From: a candidate division Zixibacteria bacterium SM23_81 | GTDB taxonomy: Bacteria; SM23-81 | Assembly (NCBI GenBank): GCA_001304015.1 | Contig: LJUY01000021.1 | Location: 1 to 34,432 of the forward strand | Length of the DNA: 34,432 bases | Direction: 5' to 3' | In this document: in pieces, positions 17,380 to 26,618 of the stretch | How positions within the stretch are numbered: position 1 is the stretch's first letter | How the letters are laid out: each line of letters begins with the position of its first letter | Translations under genes and position numbers: made by a program | Notes under the pieces: generated by a model | Seen by the model: only the letters and a program-made list of their open reading frames with translations | What the model was told of the DNA's origin: nothing | Database searches by the model: none

Positions 17380-18756
17380 ATGAACTTTTATGGTGACAGG
17401 CCCGTGTTAACGCTGGCTGTTTTTCTGAGCTTCGCCCTGCTGGGTATTTCAACGGGTGCCCTGGCCGATCAGGAGGTTTCGAATAAGCCGGAAGACTGGG
17501 ATGAGCAACTGGAAATGCTCCGTTCCGTGCCCTATATTGCTTTCTCAGAAACTGCAGTGGATAAGAGCGACAGCGGAGTTGTTCTCTATAATTCGGAAAA
17601 AGCTTCCAGCGGTTATAACCTTTATTCAAGCAAATCGCTTAACAAGACCATTTTGATGAACATGGAGGGGCGGGTAGTGCATGAATGGAAGTATTCGCCA
17701 ACACAAGGCCGCGGTCCCTATCATTGCGCCCTGATGTTGGGGGACGGGGATTTGCTGGTCATCATCAGAGATCAGGAGCTTGTGCGACTCAACTGGAACT
17801 CACAGGTGGTCTGGAAAAAGCAATTGGCGGCTCACCATGACGTGGCTCAGGCGCCCGATGGCTCCATATATGTTGTAGTGAGGGAACCACGGAATTACCG
17901 GGGCAGACAAGTGAATTTCGACGCGATCGTGCACCTGACGCCGGAGGGAGAAGAGATAGGCCGGTGGTCCACCTATGAACATCTGGCCGAGATCAAGAGT
18001 GTTCTTAACACCAAGTCATTTATGGACACCATTCTCGACAGCGCCCCGGCCGGTCATTTGCAGGAGCGCAGTGACTCGCTATTTTTTCGACCATCTCCAC
18101 ATGATCCCGACTTGAGCTATTTTCACACCAATACTGTCAGCTTGCTCCCGGCCACTGTTTTAGGAGCAGGGGACGCGCGTTTTCGAAGAGGAAATTTGCT
18201 GGTCTGTTTCCGGAATGTCAACCAAATCGCCGTGTTGGAAAGGGATACCTATCGGGTTCTTTGGGCTTGGGGCGAGGGTGAGCTGGAGTGGCCACATCAT
18301 CCCACGATCTTGCCAAATGGTCATCTCCTCATCTTCGACAACGGCGTCAGACGGCTGCACTCCCGAGTGGTGGAGCTGGACGCTGTGGCTGGGACCGTTG
18401 TCTGGGAGTACCAGGCGGAGCCTGCCCGGCAATTCTATTCGTATGTGGGAGGCTCGGCCCAGAGGTTGCCTAACGGGAATACCCTCATCTGCAACCACGA
18501 CCAGGGCCAGGCCTTCGAGGTTACTGGAGAGGGGGAACTGGTGTGGATGTGGCGGAATCCGGTTTCCCAACCGAAGGAACGCAAGAGGCCAGCAAAGCTT
18601 GCCAAATGGGCCGAGCAAGGCAGATGGGTCCGTCCAGAGACCGTTTACAGGATGACGCGCCTGCCATCTGATCAAGTGGACCAGCTGCTAAAGAAGATGG
18701 CCCCGGAGAGATCGGGGGACGGGGAGCTCAGCGAAATTCTGCCAATGTCGAAATGA
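17380..18756 (+). CDS. Exported arylsulfotransferase-family (ASST-like) protein
   Basis: The ATG at 17380 has GGGAGG 8 bp upstream; the GTG at 17374 would be too close to it. The 458-aa product opens with a signal peptide (VLTLAVFLSFALLGISTGALA). The body is a beta-propeller-like repeat with the Arylsulfotran_2 patterns HHDVAQAPDGSIYVV, YFHTNTVSLLP, WPHHPTILPNGHLLIFDNG and SAQRLPNGNTLICNHDQGQAFEVTGEGELVW. In characterised ASSTs a propeller histidine carries the sulfate; several candidate histidines (HHD, HTN, WPHH) are present, but I cannot identify the nucleophile. Many members of this family have unknown substrates, so arylsulfate sulfotransfer is only probable. No DsbA/DsbB-type partner is adjacent. 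Confidence 0.8.
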   Translation: MNFYGDRPVLTLAVFLSFALLGISTGALADQEVSNKPEDWDEQLEMLRSVPYIAFSETAVDKSDSGVVLYNSEKASSGYNLYSSKSLNKTILMNMEGRVVHEWKYSPTQGRGPYHCALMLGDGDLLVIIRDQELVRLNWNSQVVWKKQLAAHHDVAQAPDGSIYVVVREPRNYRGRQVNFDAIVHLTPEGEEIGRWSTYEHLAEIKSVLNTKSFMDTILDSAPAGHLQERSDSLFFRPSPHDPDLSYFHTNTVSLLPATVLGAGDARFRRGNLLVCFRNVNQIAVLERDTYRVLWAWGEGELEWPHHPTILPNGHLLIFDNGVRRLHSRVVELDAVAGTVVWEYQAEPARQFYSYVGGSAQRLPNGNTLICNHDQGQAFEVTGEGELVWMWRNPVSQPKERKRPAKLAKWAEQGRWVRPETVYRMTRLPSDQVDQLLKKMAPERSGDGELSEILPMSK

Positions 18757-18970
18757 GACAGAGCATGGGAATGGTGGGATGTAGGGCGCTATGAGTAACC
18801 GCATCATCCTGAAAAAGGATATACTGGGATCATCTTATCTGGGTATTGGAACGACCACTGACCACTGAATCGCGGCCCCCCAACTCTCGTTTTTAGCACA
18901 TCTCCATAAAAAAGTATCAAATGGCCAGATCGAAATACCATATAGACTTTGGAGGAGGAAACGCCCCAGG

Positions 18971-19831
18971 ATGACCTTTCAGGAGATTATCCTTCGATTA
19001 CAGAAGTATTGGGCTGATTATGGTTGCGTCCTGATGCAGCCCTATGACATGGAGGTGGGAGCCGGCACCTTTCATCCGGCCACCTTTCTCCGGGTCTTGG
19101 GTCCGCAGCCCTGGAATGTGGCCTACGTGCAGCCCTCCCGACGGCCCAAGGATGGCCGCTACGGAGAGAATCCCAATCGTTGGCAGCACTATTATCAGTA
19201 TCAGGTTGTCCTCAAGCCCTGTCCGGAGGACGTTCAGGACGTCTATCTGGCCAGCCTGGAAGCCCTGGACATCGAGCTGCGCCATCACGATGTTCGCTTC
19301 GTGGAGGATGACTGGGAATCGCCCACACTGGGTGCTTGGGGGCTGGGTTGGGAGGTATGGCTGGACGGCCTGGAGATTACCCAGTTCACCTATTTTCAGC
19401 AGGTGGGCGGCATCGATTTAGATCCCATCTCCGCTGAGCTGACCTATGGGCTGGAGAGAATTGCCATGTACATCCAGGGCGTAGACGATTTCAGGCACAT
19501 CCAGTGGGTCGGGGGAGTCACCTATGCCGATGTCCACTTGCAGGCGGAAATCGAGCACTCTCGGTTCAACTTCCAGGAGGCCTCAGTGGAGGCCTTATTC
19601 CAGCTATTCTCCCTGTTCGAGCAGGAGGCCGACAGGCTCGCCGGAAGCGGATTGGTGCACCCTGCCTATGAGCAGGTCTTGAAGTGCTCGCATCTTTTCA
19701 ACCTTATGGATGCCAGAGGAGCTTTGAGCGTAACGGAAAGGACCGGATACATCGCCCGGGTAAGAAACCTGGCTCGTAAGGTGGCCAAAGCTTATGTGCG
19801 GAAGCTGCAGGAGAAGGAGAATGCGGGGTAG
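18971..19831 (+). CDS. glyQ: Glycyl-tRNA synthetase alpha subunit
   Basis: Catalytic class II subunit of the bacterial alpha2beta2 enzyme that charges tRNA-Gly. The 286 aa are full length. The diagnostic stretches are present: [77 protein letters not shown] and [16 protein letters not shown] lies 12 bp before the ATG, a rather long spacing. The 214-bp upstream gap has no T-box motif. The beta-subunit gene starts 53 bp downstream and is surely in the same operon. Confidence 0.98.
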   Translation: MTFQEIILRLQKYWADYGCVLMQPYDMEVGAGTFHPATFLRVLGPQPWNVAYVQPSRRPKDGRYGENPNRWQHYYQYQVVLKPCPEDVQDVYLASLEALDIELRHHDVRFVEDDWESPTLGAWGLGWEVWLDGLEITQFTYFQQVGGIDLDPISAELTYGLERIAMYIQGVDDFRHIQWVGGVTYADVHLQAEIEHSRFNFQEASVEALFQLFSLFEQEADRLAGSGLVHPAYEQVLKCSHLFNLMDARGALSVTERTGYIARVRNLARKVAKAYVRKLQEKENAG

Positions 19832-19884
19832 GCCAGAATAGTTCCAGGCCCTCAAGGGCTTGAGATTTCACGCGAGGTGAGGGT

Positions 19885-21996
19885 ATGTCGCAGGAGATGT
19901 TGTTGGAAATTGGCACTGAGGAGCTACCTGCCAGCTATATCCCGCTGGCTCTGGAGAGCTTGGGGACCGCCGCTGAAGTCGGTTTGAAGGAAGCCCGCAT
20001 TTCCTTTAAAGGGACCGAGGTCTATGGAACTCCCCGGCGGTTGGTGCTTCGCGTGAGCGGTTTGTCCGAAAAGCAGGATGACCTGGTTCAAGAACAGCAG
20101 GGACCAGCCAAGGCCATCGCCTTCGACGCCCAGGGCCACCCCACCAAGGCCGCCGAGGGCTTTGCCATGGGCAGGGGAGTCTCGCTGGAAGACCTGATGG
20201 TCAGGGAGACTCCCAAGGGGGAGTATGTGTTCGCCCGAGTAGTTACCCCGGGGCGCCCCACCGTGGAGATATTGTCACAGCTGTTGCCGGATGCCATCCG
20301 CGATCTGTCCTTTGTCAAGTCCATGAGGTGGGGCGCTGGTGCCCTGCGCTTCGCTCGCCCCATTCGCTGGCTGCTGGCCCTGCTGGACTCCAGGGTGATC
20401 CCCTTTTCCCTGGAGGGTCTGCCCTCGGGAAATCAGACCTTTGGCCATCGGCAGCTGAGCCCTGGTCCTTTTCGCATTGCCTCAACCAGCGCATACTGGA
20501 AGGTCATGACCAAAGCGGGGCTCATGGTGGATCAGCGAGAGCGCAGGAAGGCCATTTGGGAAGGTTTGCAGAAAGCGGCGGCGGCTGAAGGAGGCCGCCC
20601 GTTGCTGGACGATGATCTTTTGGAGACCGTCACCTACCTGGTGGAGTGCCCCACGGCTCTCTGCGGTCGCTTCGACCAGAGTTACCTCTCTCTGCCCCGA
20701 AAGGTGTTGACCACGGCCCTGTCAGAGCACCAGAAATATTTCGCGGTGGTAGACGATAAGGATCGGCTGTTGCCCTTGTTCCTGGTCGTCAGCAACGGGG
20801 ATCCTCAGAACGGCCAGTTGATCCTGAAGGGCCACCAGAAGGTTTTGGTGGCTCGCCTGGAGGATGCGAAATTCTTCTTCCAGGAGGACCTGAAAGCCCC
20901 CCTGGCCGACAAAATGGATATGCTCAAGCAGGTGGTCTTCCAGGAAGACCTGGGAACTCTCTATGAGAAGACGAAGCGCATCGCATCCCTGGCTGACCAC
21001 CTCTCGGAGGCTCTCAACCTCTCTCAGGTCCAGCACCGCGCCTCGGGCCGAGCCGCTCTGCTGTGTAAGGCCGATCTGGTCACACACATGGTCGGCGAGA
21101 AGGAGTTCTCCAAGCTGCAGGGATATATGGGACAGCAGTATGCCCTGGCCTCGAGCGAGTCAGAGGCGGTGGCCCAGGCCATATTCGAGCACTATCTGCC
21201 CCGATTTGCCGAGGACCTACTGCCCCAGTCTCTTCCCGGCTCTGTGGTGGCCATCGCCGACAAGGTAGACACCATCGTCGGGTGCTTCGGCGTCGGACTC
21301 ATTCCTACGGGTTCTCACGATCCCTATGCTCTCAGGCGAGGAGCTCTGGGCGTGATCAGGATCCTCCTGGAGCACAAGCTACACATTGATCTTCATGGGC
21401 TGGTGAACAGAGCGCTGGATCTTTTGGCGGAGAAGTTGAACAAGGAGCGGGCCGGGGTGAGAGAGGAGATATTGGCTTTCTTCCGCCAACGTATGGAGAG
21501 CCAATTGGTCGAGGCGGGATTGGAACCGGATGTGGTGGACGCTGTGGTCTCCTCCGCCGATCGAGATGTGGTAGACGCCCTGGGTCGAGGTCGGGCGCTA
21601 CAGAACTTCCGCTCGCGGGAGGAATTCCAGACGCTGGTTCAGGCCTCCAAAAGGGTGGCCAATATTCTCCGAGATCAGGAAGTCTCCGGCCAGCCGGATG
21701 CTTCCCTCTTTCGAGACGAGGCCGAGAGAAAATTGTTGCAGGCTGCCCAAACGGCTCACAAGAGGGTGACCAAAAGTCTACAGACCGAGGCTTACGACCG
21801 GGCCCTAGAAGGTACTCTGGCTCTGGTGGAGCCCATAAACGCTTTTTTCGAGAGAATCTTGGTGATGGAGAAAGATCAAGATCTCAGGAAAAACCGGCTG
21901 CGACTTATGGCAGAGGTTAGAGAAAGTTTTATGGCTGTAGCCGACTACTCTAAGATCGTGATCAGGGGAGAAGGAAGTTTTGCCAATTTAGGATAA
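19885..21996 (+). CDS. glyS: Glycyl-tRNA synthetase beta subunit
   Basis: Beta subunit (703 aa, normal length) needed for tRNA recognition by the tetrameric enzyme. It starts with the family pattern LLEIGTEELPASYI. YGTPRRLVLRV and SMRWGAGALRFARPIRWLL follow, then LSEHQKYFAV, the HD-like region LLCKADLVTHMVGEKEFSKLQGYMG and PDPYALRR-like SHDPYALRRGALG. The C-terminal anticodon-binding part has VVDALGRGRALQ and FFERILVMEKDQDLRKNRLRLM. No clear terminator follows; the next unit begins with its own promoter at 22079. Confidence 0.98.
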   Translation: MSQEMLLEIGTEELPASYIPLALESLGTAAEVGLKEARISFKGTEVYGTPRRLVLRVSGLSEKQDDLVQEQQGPAKAIAFDAQGHPTKAAEGFAMGRGVSLEDLMVRETPKGEYVFARVVTPGRPTVEILSQLLPDAIRDLSFVKSMRWGAGALRFARPIRWLLALLDSRVIPFSLEGLPSGNQTFGHRQLSPGPFRIASTSAYWKVMTKAGLMVDQRERRKAIWEGLQKAAAAEGGRPLLDDDLLETVTYLVECPTALCGRFDQSYLSLPRKVLTTALSEHQKYFAVVDDKDRLLPLFLVVSNGDPQNGQLILKGHQKVLVARLEDAKFFFQEDLKAPLADKMDMLKQVVFQEDLGTLYEKTKRIASLADHLSEALNLSQVQHRASGRAALLCKADLVTHMVGEKEFSKLQGYMGQQYALASSESEAVAQAIFEHYLPRFAEDLLPQSLPGSVVAIADKVDTIVGCFGVGLIPTGSHDPYALRRGALGVIRILLEHKLHIDLHGLVNRALDLLAEKLNKERAGVREEILAFFRQRMESQLVEAGLEPDVVDAVVSSADRDVVDALGRGRALQNFRSREEFQTLVQASKRVANILRDQEVSGQPDASLFRDEAERKLLQAAQTAHKRVTKSLQTEAYDRALEGTLALVEPINAFFERILVMEKDQDLRKNRLRLMAEVRESFMAVADYSKIVIRGEGSFANLG

Positions 21997-22062
21997 ATTC
22001 AGGACTGGCATAGATATTGCTCTTTGCAAAAAAAGGTGAATAGCGAAACGAGAGATGAAAAA

Positions 22063-22107
22063 TTTTTTAAAAAAGTTCTTGACAAAAATCTTGGTTTATG
22101 GTAAAAT
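22063..22107 (+). promoter_or_regulatory. Near-consensus promoter with T6A6 upstream block (P3)
   Basis: TTTTTTAAAAAA at 22063-22074, then 4 bp, TTGACA at 22079-22084, 17 bp, TAAAAT at 22102-22107, with TG one base before the -10. Upstream block, spacing and spacer bases (TTTATGG) match the promoter at 26584 almost exactly. The A/T block can act as an UP element. The leader to the ATG at 22261 is about 148 nt and contains a second strong ribosome-site-like sequence, AAAGGAGGTG, at 22166-22175, far from any long reading frame. Confidence 0.85.
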
Positions 22108-22260
22108 GGTTCATAGAGTGAAGAATGTGATCATCCAGGATCGCTTTTAAAGTGAAACCTTCCTGAAAGGAGGTGTTTAAGGGATTGTTGTAGTTGAATT
22201 TCTTTTTGGTCTAGGATATGGATCCTGGATATGAATTTATAGCAAAGGAGGTGAAAACAC

Positions 22261-23598
22261 ATGAAGAGACTTCTAGCGCTGAGTTTAACGTTTGCGTTGA
22301 TCGTTGGACTGGCCGCCAGTGCCTCTGCCTTTGATCTTCAGCGTGTGGAAACCAAGAACCTCAGAGATATCCAAGAGAGGGTCGTGTCCCTGGGGGGCAT
22401 GCACCCAACCAAGGACTATTGCAAAATCTACATGCTGGATGCCGAGCTTGGATGGGTAAGTGGTTGGACGGGTTTCGGCTCATATCTTGATTCTTGTGCC
22501 GCCTATAAGAAGTTCATCGATCCATATGATCCCAGGGATACGTGGGATTTTTGGCCTTGCCCCGAGCCGCAATTCCCGTTTAACGTGGAGTCCATCGATT
22601 TCCTCGTTTACGTTGCCGAAGGAGAAACCATAGACATTGTCTTGGACTTCGACCTCGAGGAGGCGGCTATCGGACCCACACCATACGATTCCTGCGATTT
22701 TGTTCCAGGACCCGAGATTTTTAACACGGGACCACTTATGTGGTCCGGTATACCTGCAGGTTTCTGGAAACTGGTCGTTACCTTCCCGTCCATCTGGATG
22801 TATGAGCCGTTCTTCTGCTCGGTTGAAGTTCTCGGACCTCACCCACATGCGAACAACTGGGGTTTCTGCACCGATACTTACGTGACAGACACCGTGAGCG
22901 TCAACTATCCCACCTATTGTTGGAACTGGTTCAACGCATGTCCTTTTGGCGACCCAACCTGGTATGAATTTGGTCCAGCGGGACTGAGCTTCGCTGGTTT
23001 CGGGAACGTTTACCTACTTGTTGATGGTCGCCCATACAACAACGTGGCCGTGGATATGGGCAGCTTTGAGGCTGTGCCGGGCGACAGGAGGGTGACCCTC
23101 AACTGGCAGTCCTTGACCGAGACCAACAACTCCCACTGGATCGTCAAACGGGATGGAGAACAAATCGCTCAGGTGACTGGCCAGGGCAGTAAGGAGACGC
23201 CCACTGATTACGTCTGGGTGGATAGAAGCTTGACTAACGGGGTGGAATACTCCTACATGCTCCAGGCCGTCAACTACGAGGGCAACGTCGACGAATACGG
23301 GCCGGTCATGGCGACGCCTTTTGGCGTAGTTCCGACCAAGTTCGCGCTATGGCAGAACTACCCCAACCCGTTTAATGCCAGCACGGTTATCCGTTACCAG
23401 CTCCCCTCTGACGAGCGCGTGACCTTGAAGGTTTACAACATCTATGGTCAGGAGGTAGTCACGCTGGTGGATACGGATCAGAAAGCCGGTATGTATACCG
23501 TGAACTGGACGGGCGAGGGTGTCAGCAGCGGCATGTACGTGTACACCTTGACCGCTGGTGGTCATAGCGAATCCAAGAAGATGGTCTTCTTGAAGTAA
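22261..23598 (+). CDS. T9SS-type secreted protein, cysteine-rich N-terminal region
   Basis: AAAGGAGG lies upstream of the ATG at 22261. The 445-aa product has a signal peptide (MKRLLALSLTFALIVGLAASASA). The region up to about residue 260 has eight cysteines and many aromatics (DSCAAYKK, WPCPEP, YCWNWFNACPFGDP) and matches no family I recognise; disulfides are likely. From about residue 275 an fn3-like linker (RRVTLNWQSLTETNNSHW, VEYSYMLQAVNYEGNVDEYG) resembles the one in the 1817-aa protein. The T9SS type A sorting domain begins QNYPNPFN at residue 365 and ends KKMVFLK. Export across the inner membrane by Sec and the outer membrane by T9SS is expected. It is a single-gene unit with its own strong promoter and terminator, suggesting an abundant surface protein. 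The function is unknown. Confidence 0.85.
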   Translation: MKRLLALSLTFALIVGLAASASAFDLQRVETKNLRDIQERVVSLGGMHPTKDYCKIYMLDAELGWVSGWTGFGSYLDSCAAYKKFIDPYDPRDTWDFWPCPEPQFPFNVESIDFLVYVAEGETIDIVLDFDLEEAAIGPTPYDSCDFVPGPEIFNTGPLMWSGIPAGFWKLVVTFPSIWMYEPFFCSVEVLGPHPHANNWGFCTDTYVTDTVSVNYPTYCWNWFNACPFGDPTWYEFGPAGLSFAGFGNVYLLVDGRPYNNVAVDMGSFEAVPGDRRVTLNWQSLTETNNSHWIVKRDGEQIAQVTGQGSKETPTDYVWVDRSLTNGVEYSYMLQAVNYEGNVDEYGPVMATPFGVVPTKFALWQNYPNPFNASTVIRYQLPSDERVTLKVYNIYGQEVVTLVDTDQKAGMYTVNWTGEGVSSGMYVYTLTAGGHSESKKMVFLK

Positions 23599-23620
23599 GA
23601 CATCATCGCCAGCCTACATT

Positions 23621-23654
23621 GGTGGCTGGGCGTCATACCCGACGCCCAGCCACC
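23621..23654. terminator. Perfect 14-bp hairpin after the T9SS cargo gene
   Basis: GGTGGCTGGGCGTC and its exact complement flank a 6-nt loop (ATACCC). No T run follows directly. It lies 22 bp after the stop and probably assists termination or protects the 3' end together with the next hairpin. Confidence 0.7.
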
Positions 23655-23659
23655 AGCTG

Positions 23660-23692
23660 AACCGTTGAGGCACAGAGCTCGACGGTTTTTTT
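23660..23692 (+). terminator. Rho-independent terminator
   Basis: AACCGTTGAG pairs with CTCGACGGTT (one G-T pair) around an 8-nt loop and runs into a T tract. It follows the 14-bp hairpin by 5 bp. Confidence 0.8.
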
Positions 23693-23762
23693 ACGTTTAG
23701 CGGGTAAGGAGGGCAGTCCCCTTGCCCCCGGGGTTTAGGATTCGCAGGCCTGTTCTTTTCCG

Positions 23763-23791
23763 TTGACTTTCCCCGCTGTTATGTCTATTGT
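23763..23791 (+). promoter_or_regulatory. Candidate promoter of the glycosyltransferase gene
   Basis: TTGACT at 23763-23768, 17 bp, TATTGT at 23786-23791. It is weaker than the four secreted-protein promoters and lacks their extended -10. I see nothing else in the rest of the 350-bp gap. Confidence 0.35.
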
Positions 23792-23949
23792 TAAAGCGAA
23801 ATTCGACGCCGCGCTAGCAGGGAAGTCAATGCTCAGCATATCAAGGAATCGCCGGGGAACCCGCGGATTTCTTCATCATCTGAAGTCCTGCCACGGGCTG
23901 TACTATTTTTTAAGCGCGCCATTTTTTCGCTTTCAGAGGGAGAACAGAG

Positions 23950-26085
23950 ATGAAGGCCTTTTCTCGAAAAGAAGGCATTTTTCTCGCAGTCCTGTTCCTC
24001 CTCGCCCTGGGCGTTCGGCTCATCTATCTGATCCAGCTTCGAGGCAGCCCACTGTTCGAATCGCCCATTATGGATGCCAGGTACCATGACCAATGGGCTT
24101 TGGCGATCCGTAATGGCATACCTTTCCTAGATGGCCCCTATTTTCGGGCCCCCCTCTATCCGTACTTTCTCGCCCTGATATACTCCCTCTTTGGCCACAG
24201 TTATCTGGCCGTCCGCATGGTTCAGTTTCTCATCGGCTCTGTGAGTGTACTGCTCATTTACTTTTTGGGTAAGAGGACCTTTGACGCCGCGGTGGGCAGA
24301 GTGGCCGCTGTTCTGGCCGCTTTCTACGGCCTGTTTATCTATTTTGAGGGTGAGTTGCTCATCCCGGCTCTGATTGTGTTTTTGGACCTGGCCCTGCTTT
24401 TGGTCCTGCTGTCGGCCCAGGATCGACCTGGTTGGTGGCGGTGGCTGGGATGCGGAGCCATCTTGGGGCTTTCGGCCATCGCCAGGCCGAACGTCCTGCT
24501 GTTTGGAGTGGTTTTGGTACCTTGGCTGGTGTTGCGTTGGCGGCAAAAGGGTTTGAATCTGAGAAGATATGGGGCCTACTTGGGCAGTTATGCTTTGGGC
24601 GTGATCCTGCTTATTATGCCGGTTACGGTCCGAAACTACGTGGTGGGCAAAGATTTTGTCCCCATCGCCTCTCAAGGGGGGGTCAACTTTTTCATCGGGA
24701 ACAATCGCGACTCGGATGGCGTCACAGCCATCGTTCCGGGGACTAGGGCTAGTTGGTGGGGTGGCTACCACGATGCCTTGCAGTTGGCCGAAGATGCGGA
24801 AGGACGTCCGCTGAAGGCTTCGGAAGTTTCCAACTATTGGTTCAGGAGAGGTCTGGAGTTCATGCGGGATGAGCCCTGGGCATCTCTTCGCCTTATGTTC
24901 AAGAAACTGGTCATTTTCTGGGGAGGTCCGGAGGTGTCCAATAATAAGGATATCTACTTTTTCTCACAAGGGACCTCTCTGTTAAGGATTATGATCTGGC
25001 AGTGGCGAGGACGTTTCTTTTGCCCCTTTGGCATCGTGGCTCCATTGGCTCTGGCAGGGATGGTATTGGCCTGGCGAAACAGGAAGGGAAAAGGATGGCT
25101 GATGGCCCTGTTTATCTTCACCTATATGGTGAGCGTGATCCTATTTTTCGTCAATGCGCGCTTTCGCCTGCCGGTGATTCCCTTTCTCCTGCCCTTTGCC
25201 GCCTATAGCCTGGTTTCCTTGTTTAGGGAGCGACGCCTGGTTCGGGCCATTCTTCCCGTGGGCCTGATTCTGGTTTTCGGCCTGGCGGTAAATCTCAATC
25301 TGGTAGGCTACCCTTATGCGCCTCGGCTGGTTGACTCTTACGATGCTCTGGGCATCGCTTACTGGAGAACTAAGCAGCACGATCAGGCTATAGCCGAATA
25401 TCTCCGAGCCCTCTCCATTGCCCCTGACCATATTAATTCAATGCACGGTCTGGCCTGGGTGTATGCTGAGATGGATAGCCTGGACAAGTCCATCGAAGTG
25501 TGGGAGCAGGCCATTTCTGTGAAGCCCGACATGCCAGATCTTCACTATGGTCTGGGTGTTTCTTATTATGCTCAGGGAAGGCTCGACGACGCCATCGCAC
25601 AGTGGCAGGAAACAACACAACTCCTTCCAGATTTTTCCCAATCCTATATTCAGCTAGGCATAGCCTACGAGGATAAGGGAGAGTTTGAAGAGGCCATCGC
25701 CGCACTCAAGCAGGCTATTCAGGTGAGTCCCAGGGACGTCATCGCCCACTACAATCTGGGGCATCTCTACAAGAAGTTGAGCAAAATCGATGAGGCCGCT
25801 GAGGAGTTCAAGCTGGCCATCGAGGTCAATTCGAAATTCGCCGATGCTTACAACAGCCTAGCTTGGCTGTACTGCCAGGAGGACATCAATCTGGATGAGG
25901 GGATTGAGCTGATCAAAAAAGCCCTGGAGTTGGATGAGAGCAAAGGGGCCTATTGGGATACCTTGGCAGAGCTTTACATTAAAACGGGACAGCTGCAGAG
26001 GGCCAGGGAGATCTTTCAGATGATGATCCAGCGGGAGCCTGAGGAGCCCTTATGGAAAGAGCGAGTTCGTGAAGTGGGAGGATAA
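23950..26085 (+). CDS. GT-C type membrane glycosyltransferase with C-terminal TPR repeats
   Basis: The 711-aa product has a polytopic part of about 440 residues with roughly ten or more hydrophobic helices. It resembles the PMT/ArnT (GT39/GT83) fold: the first external loop holds MDARYHDQWA, a likely site of the catalytic aspartate, and FRAPLYPYFLAL follows. Such enzymes transfer a sugar from a polyprenyl-phosphate donor on the periplasmic side. From about residue 455 to the end there are seven TPR units (SYDALGIAYWRTKQHDQAIA, LHYGLGVSYYAQGRLDDAI, AHYNLGHLYKKLSKIDEA and others) that could bind a protein partner. The gene lies between two T9SS cargo genes, so glycosylation of surface proteins or of a surface glycan is a fair guess, not shown. 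The donor and the acceptor cannot be read from sequence. Confidence 0.85.
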   Translation: MKAFSRKEGIFLAVLFLLALGVRLIYLIQLRGSPLFESPIMDARYHDQWALAIRNGIPFLDGPYFRAPLYPYFLALIYSLFGHSYLAVRMVQFLIGSVSVLLIYFLGKRTFDAAVGRVAAVLAAFYGLFIYFEGELLIPALIVFLDLALLLVLLSAQDRPGWWRWLGCGAILGLSAIARPNVLLFGVVLVPWLVLRWRQKGLNLRRYGAYLGSYALGVILLIMPVTVRNYVVGKDFVPIASQGGVNFFIGNNRDSDGVTAIVPGTRASWWGGYHDALQLAEDAEGRPLKASEVSNYWFRRGLEFMRDEPWASLRLMFKKLVIFWGGPEVSNNKDIYFFSQGTSLLRIMIWQWRGRFFCPFGIVAPLALAGMVLAWRNRKGKGWLMALFIFTYMVSVILFFVNARFRLPVIPFLLPFAAYSLVSLFRERRLVRAILPVGLILVFGLAVNLNLVGYPYAPRLVDSYDALGIAYWRTKQHDQAIAEYLRALSIAPDHINSMHGLAWVYAEMDSLDKSIEVWEQAISVKPDMPDLHYGLGVSYYAQGRLDDAIAQWQETTQLLPDFSQSYIQLGIAYEDKGEFEEAIAALKQAIQVSPRDVIAHYNLGHLYKKLSKIDEAAEEFKLAIEVNSKFADAYNSLAWLYCQEDINLDEGIELIKKALELDESKGAYWDTLAELYIKTGQLQRAREIFQMMIQREPEEPLWKERVREVGG

Positions 26086-26180
26086 GAGTTTCGCCGTTGA
26101 GGATTTAAGAAGCTCACCATCCTTTTTTTCGAGATCGGCTGAGCAAAAATGCAATGCCAGGTAGTTCGTTTGGAAGAGAA

Positions 26181-26205
26181 GCAGGGCTTCGGTCCTGCCT
26201 TTTTT
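26181..26205 (+). terminator. UUCG-loop terminator, copy 1
   Basis: GCAGGGC-TTCG-GTCCTGC (7 bp, one G-T pair) is followed by C and six T. Related UUCG hairpins occur at 32318-32353 and 32669-32694. Here it ends the glycosyltransferase unit about 95 bp after its stop. Confidence 0.8.
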
Positions 26206-26562
26206 CATGGCAGCAGGTCAATGAAAAGGGTCGGTTTCATGGAGATGCCTGCTCAATGACAACAGTCACTCCCGAGTTGCCGAGAGATTCAAATTGGAGT
26301 GCGGGCCATCAAGATCTTTTCTCAGCTCGCAATGGAAATTTATACATAGTAAGGATAAGCGGTGGGGATGCGTGAGGAGCGCAGTGTGGTTTCTTAGCTC
26401 GTTCATTGCGTAATTAGGCTATGTATTCGATGCAGAAGTTTGTATAAGATGCCAGTGGAGCTAATTCCTCATGGTGAAAGGGTTTATCCTTAGGTGACAT
26501 AGGGGATTAATGTCAAGCTGCAAGCTCTTTTGATGTGACCGAGAAAAAAAGTGTTTATTTCT
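26206..26562. other. Gene-poor stretch upstream of the 1817-aa cargo gene
   Basis: No intact gene is supported. A possible sorting-domain remnant lies at 26292-26375 (see separate entry). The rest shows no clear repeat or promoter before the block at 26566. Confidence 0.45.
26292..26375 (+). pseudogene. Possible remnant of the end of a T9SS sorting domain
   Basis: The frame reads NWSAGHQDLFSARNG, then NLYIVRISGGDA, and stops at 26373. The live sorting domain reads TWNARDARGSEVSAG, then IYFCRLQAGEF. The Trp, the following 13-residue spacing and the Y..R..GG/AG pattern agree with one inserted residue, but the match is short. It follows UUCG hairpin copy 1, as the clearer remnant at 32361 follows copy 2. 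Confidence 0.3.
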
Positions 26563-26565
26563 ACG

Positions 26566-26612
26566 TTTTTTTAAAAAAAGGGCTTGACAAAAAATGGCGT
26601 TTATGGTAGAAT
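26566..26612 (+). promoter_or_regulatory. Near-consensus promoter with T7A7 upstream block (P4)
   Basis: T7A7 at 26566-26579, 4 bp, TTGACA at 26584-26589, 17 bp, TAGAAT at 26607-26612, with TG one base before the -10 and TTTATGG in the spacer. It is nearly a copy of the promoter at 22063-22107. Transcription should start near 26619. Confidence 0.85.
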
Positions 26613-26618
26613 GGTTAC

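Noticed and set aside
18757-18970. T-box or glycine riboswitch before glyQS
   Set aside because: No T-box sequence (AGGGTGGNACCGCG type) or glycine aptamer pattern seen; only a short tandem GACCACT repeat near 18854.
24127-24771. Minus-strand open frame of 214 codons within the glycosyltransferase gene
   Set aside because: It is antisense to a well-supported membrane protein gene, and its low-complexity, Q/H-rich product is typical of shadow frames.
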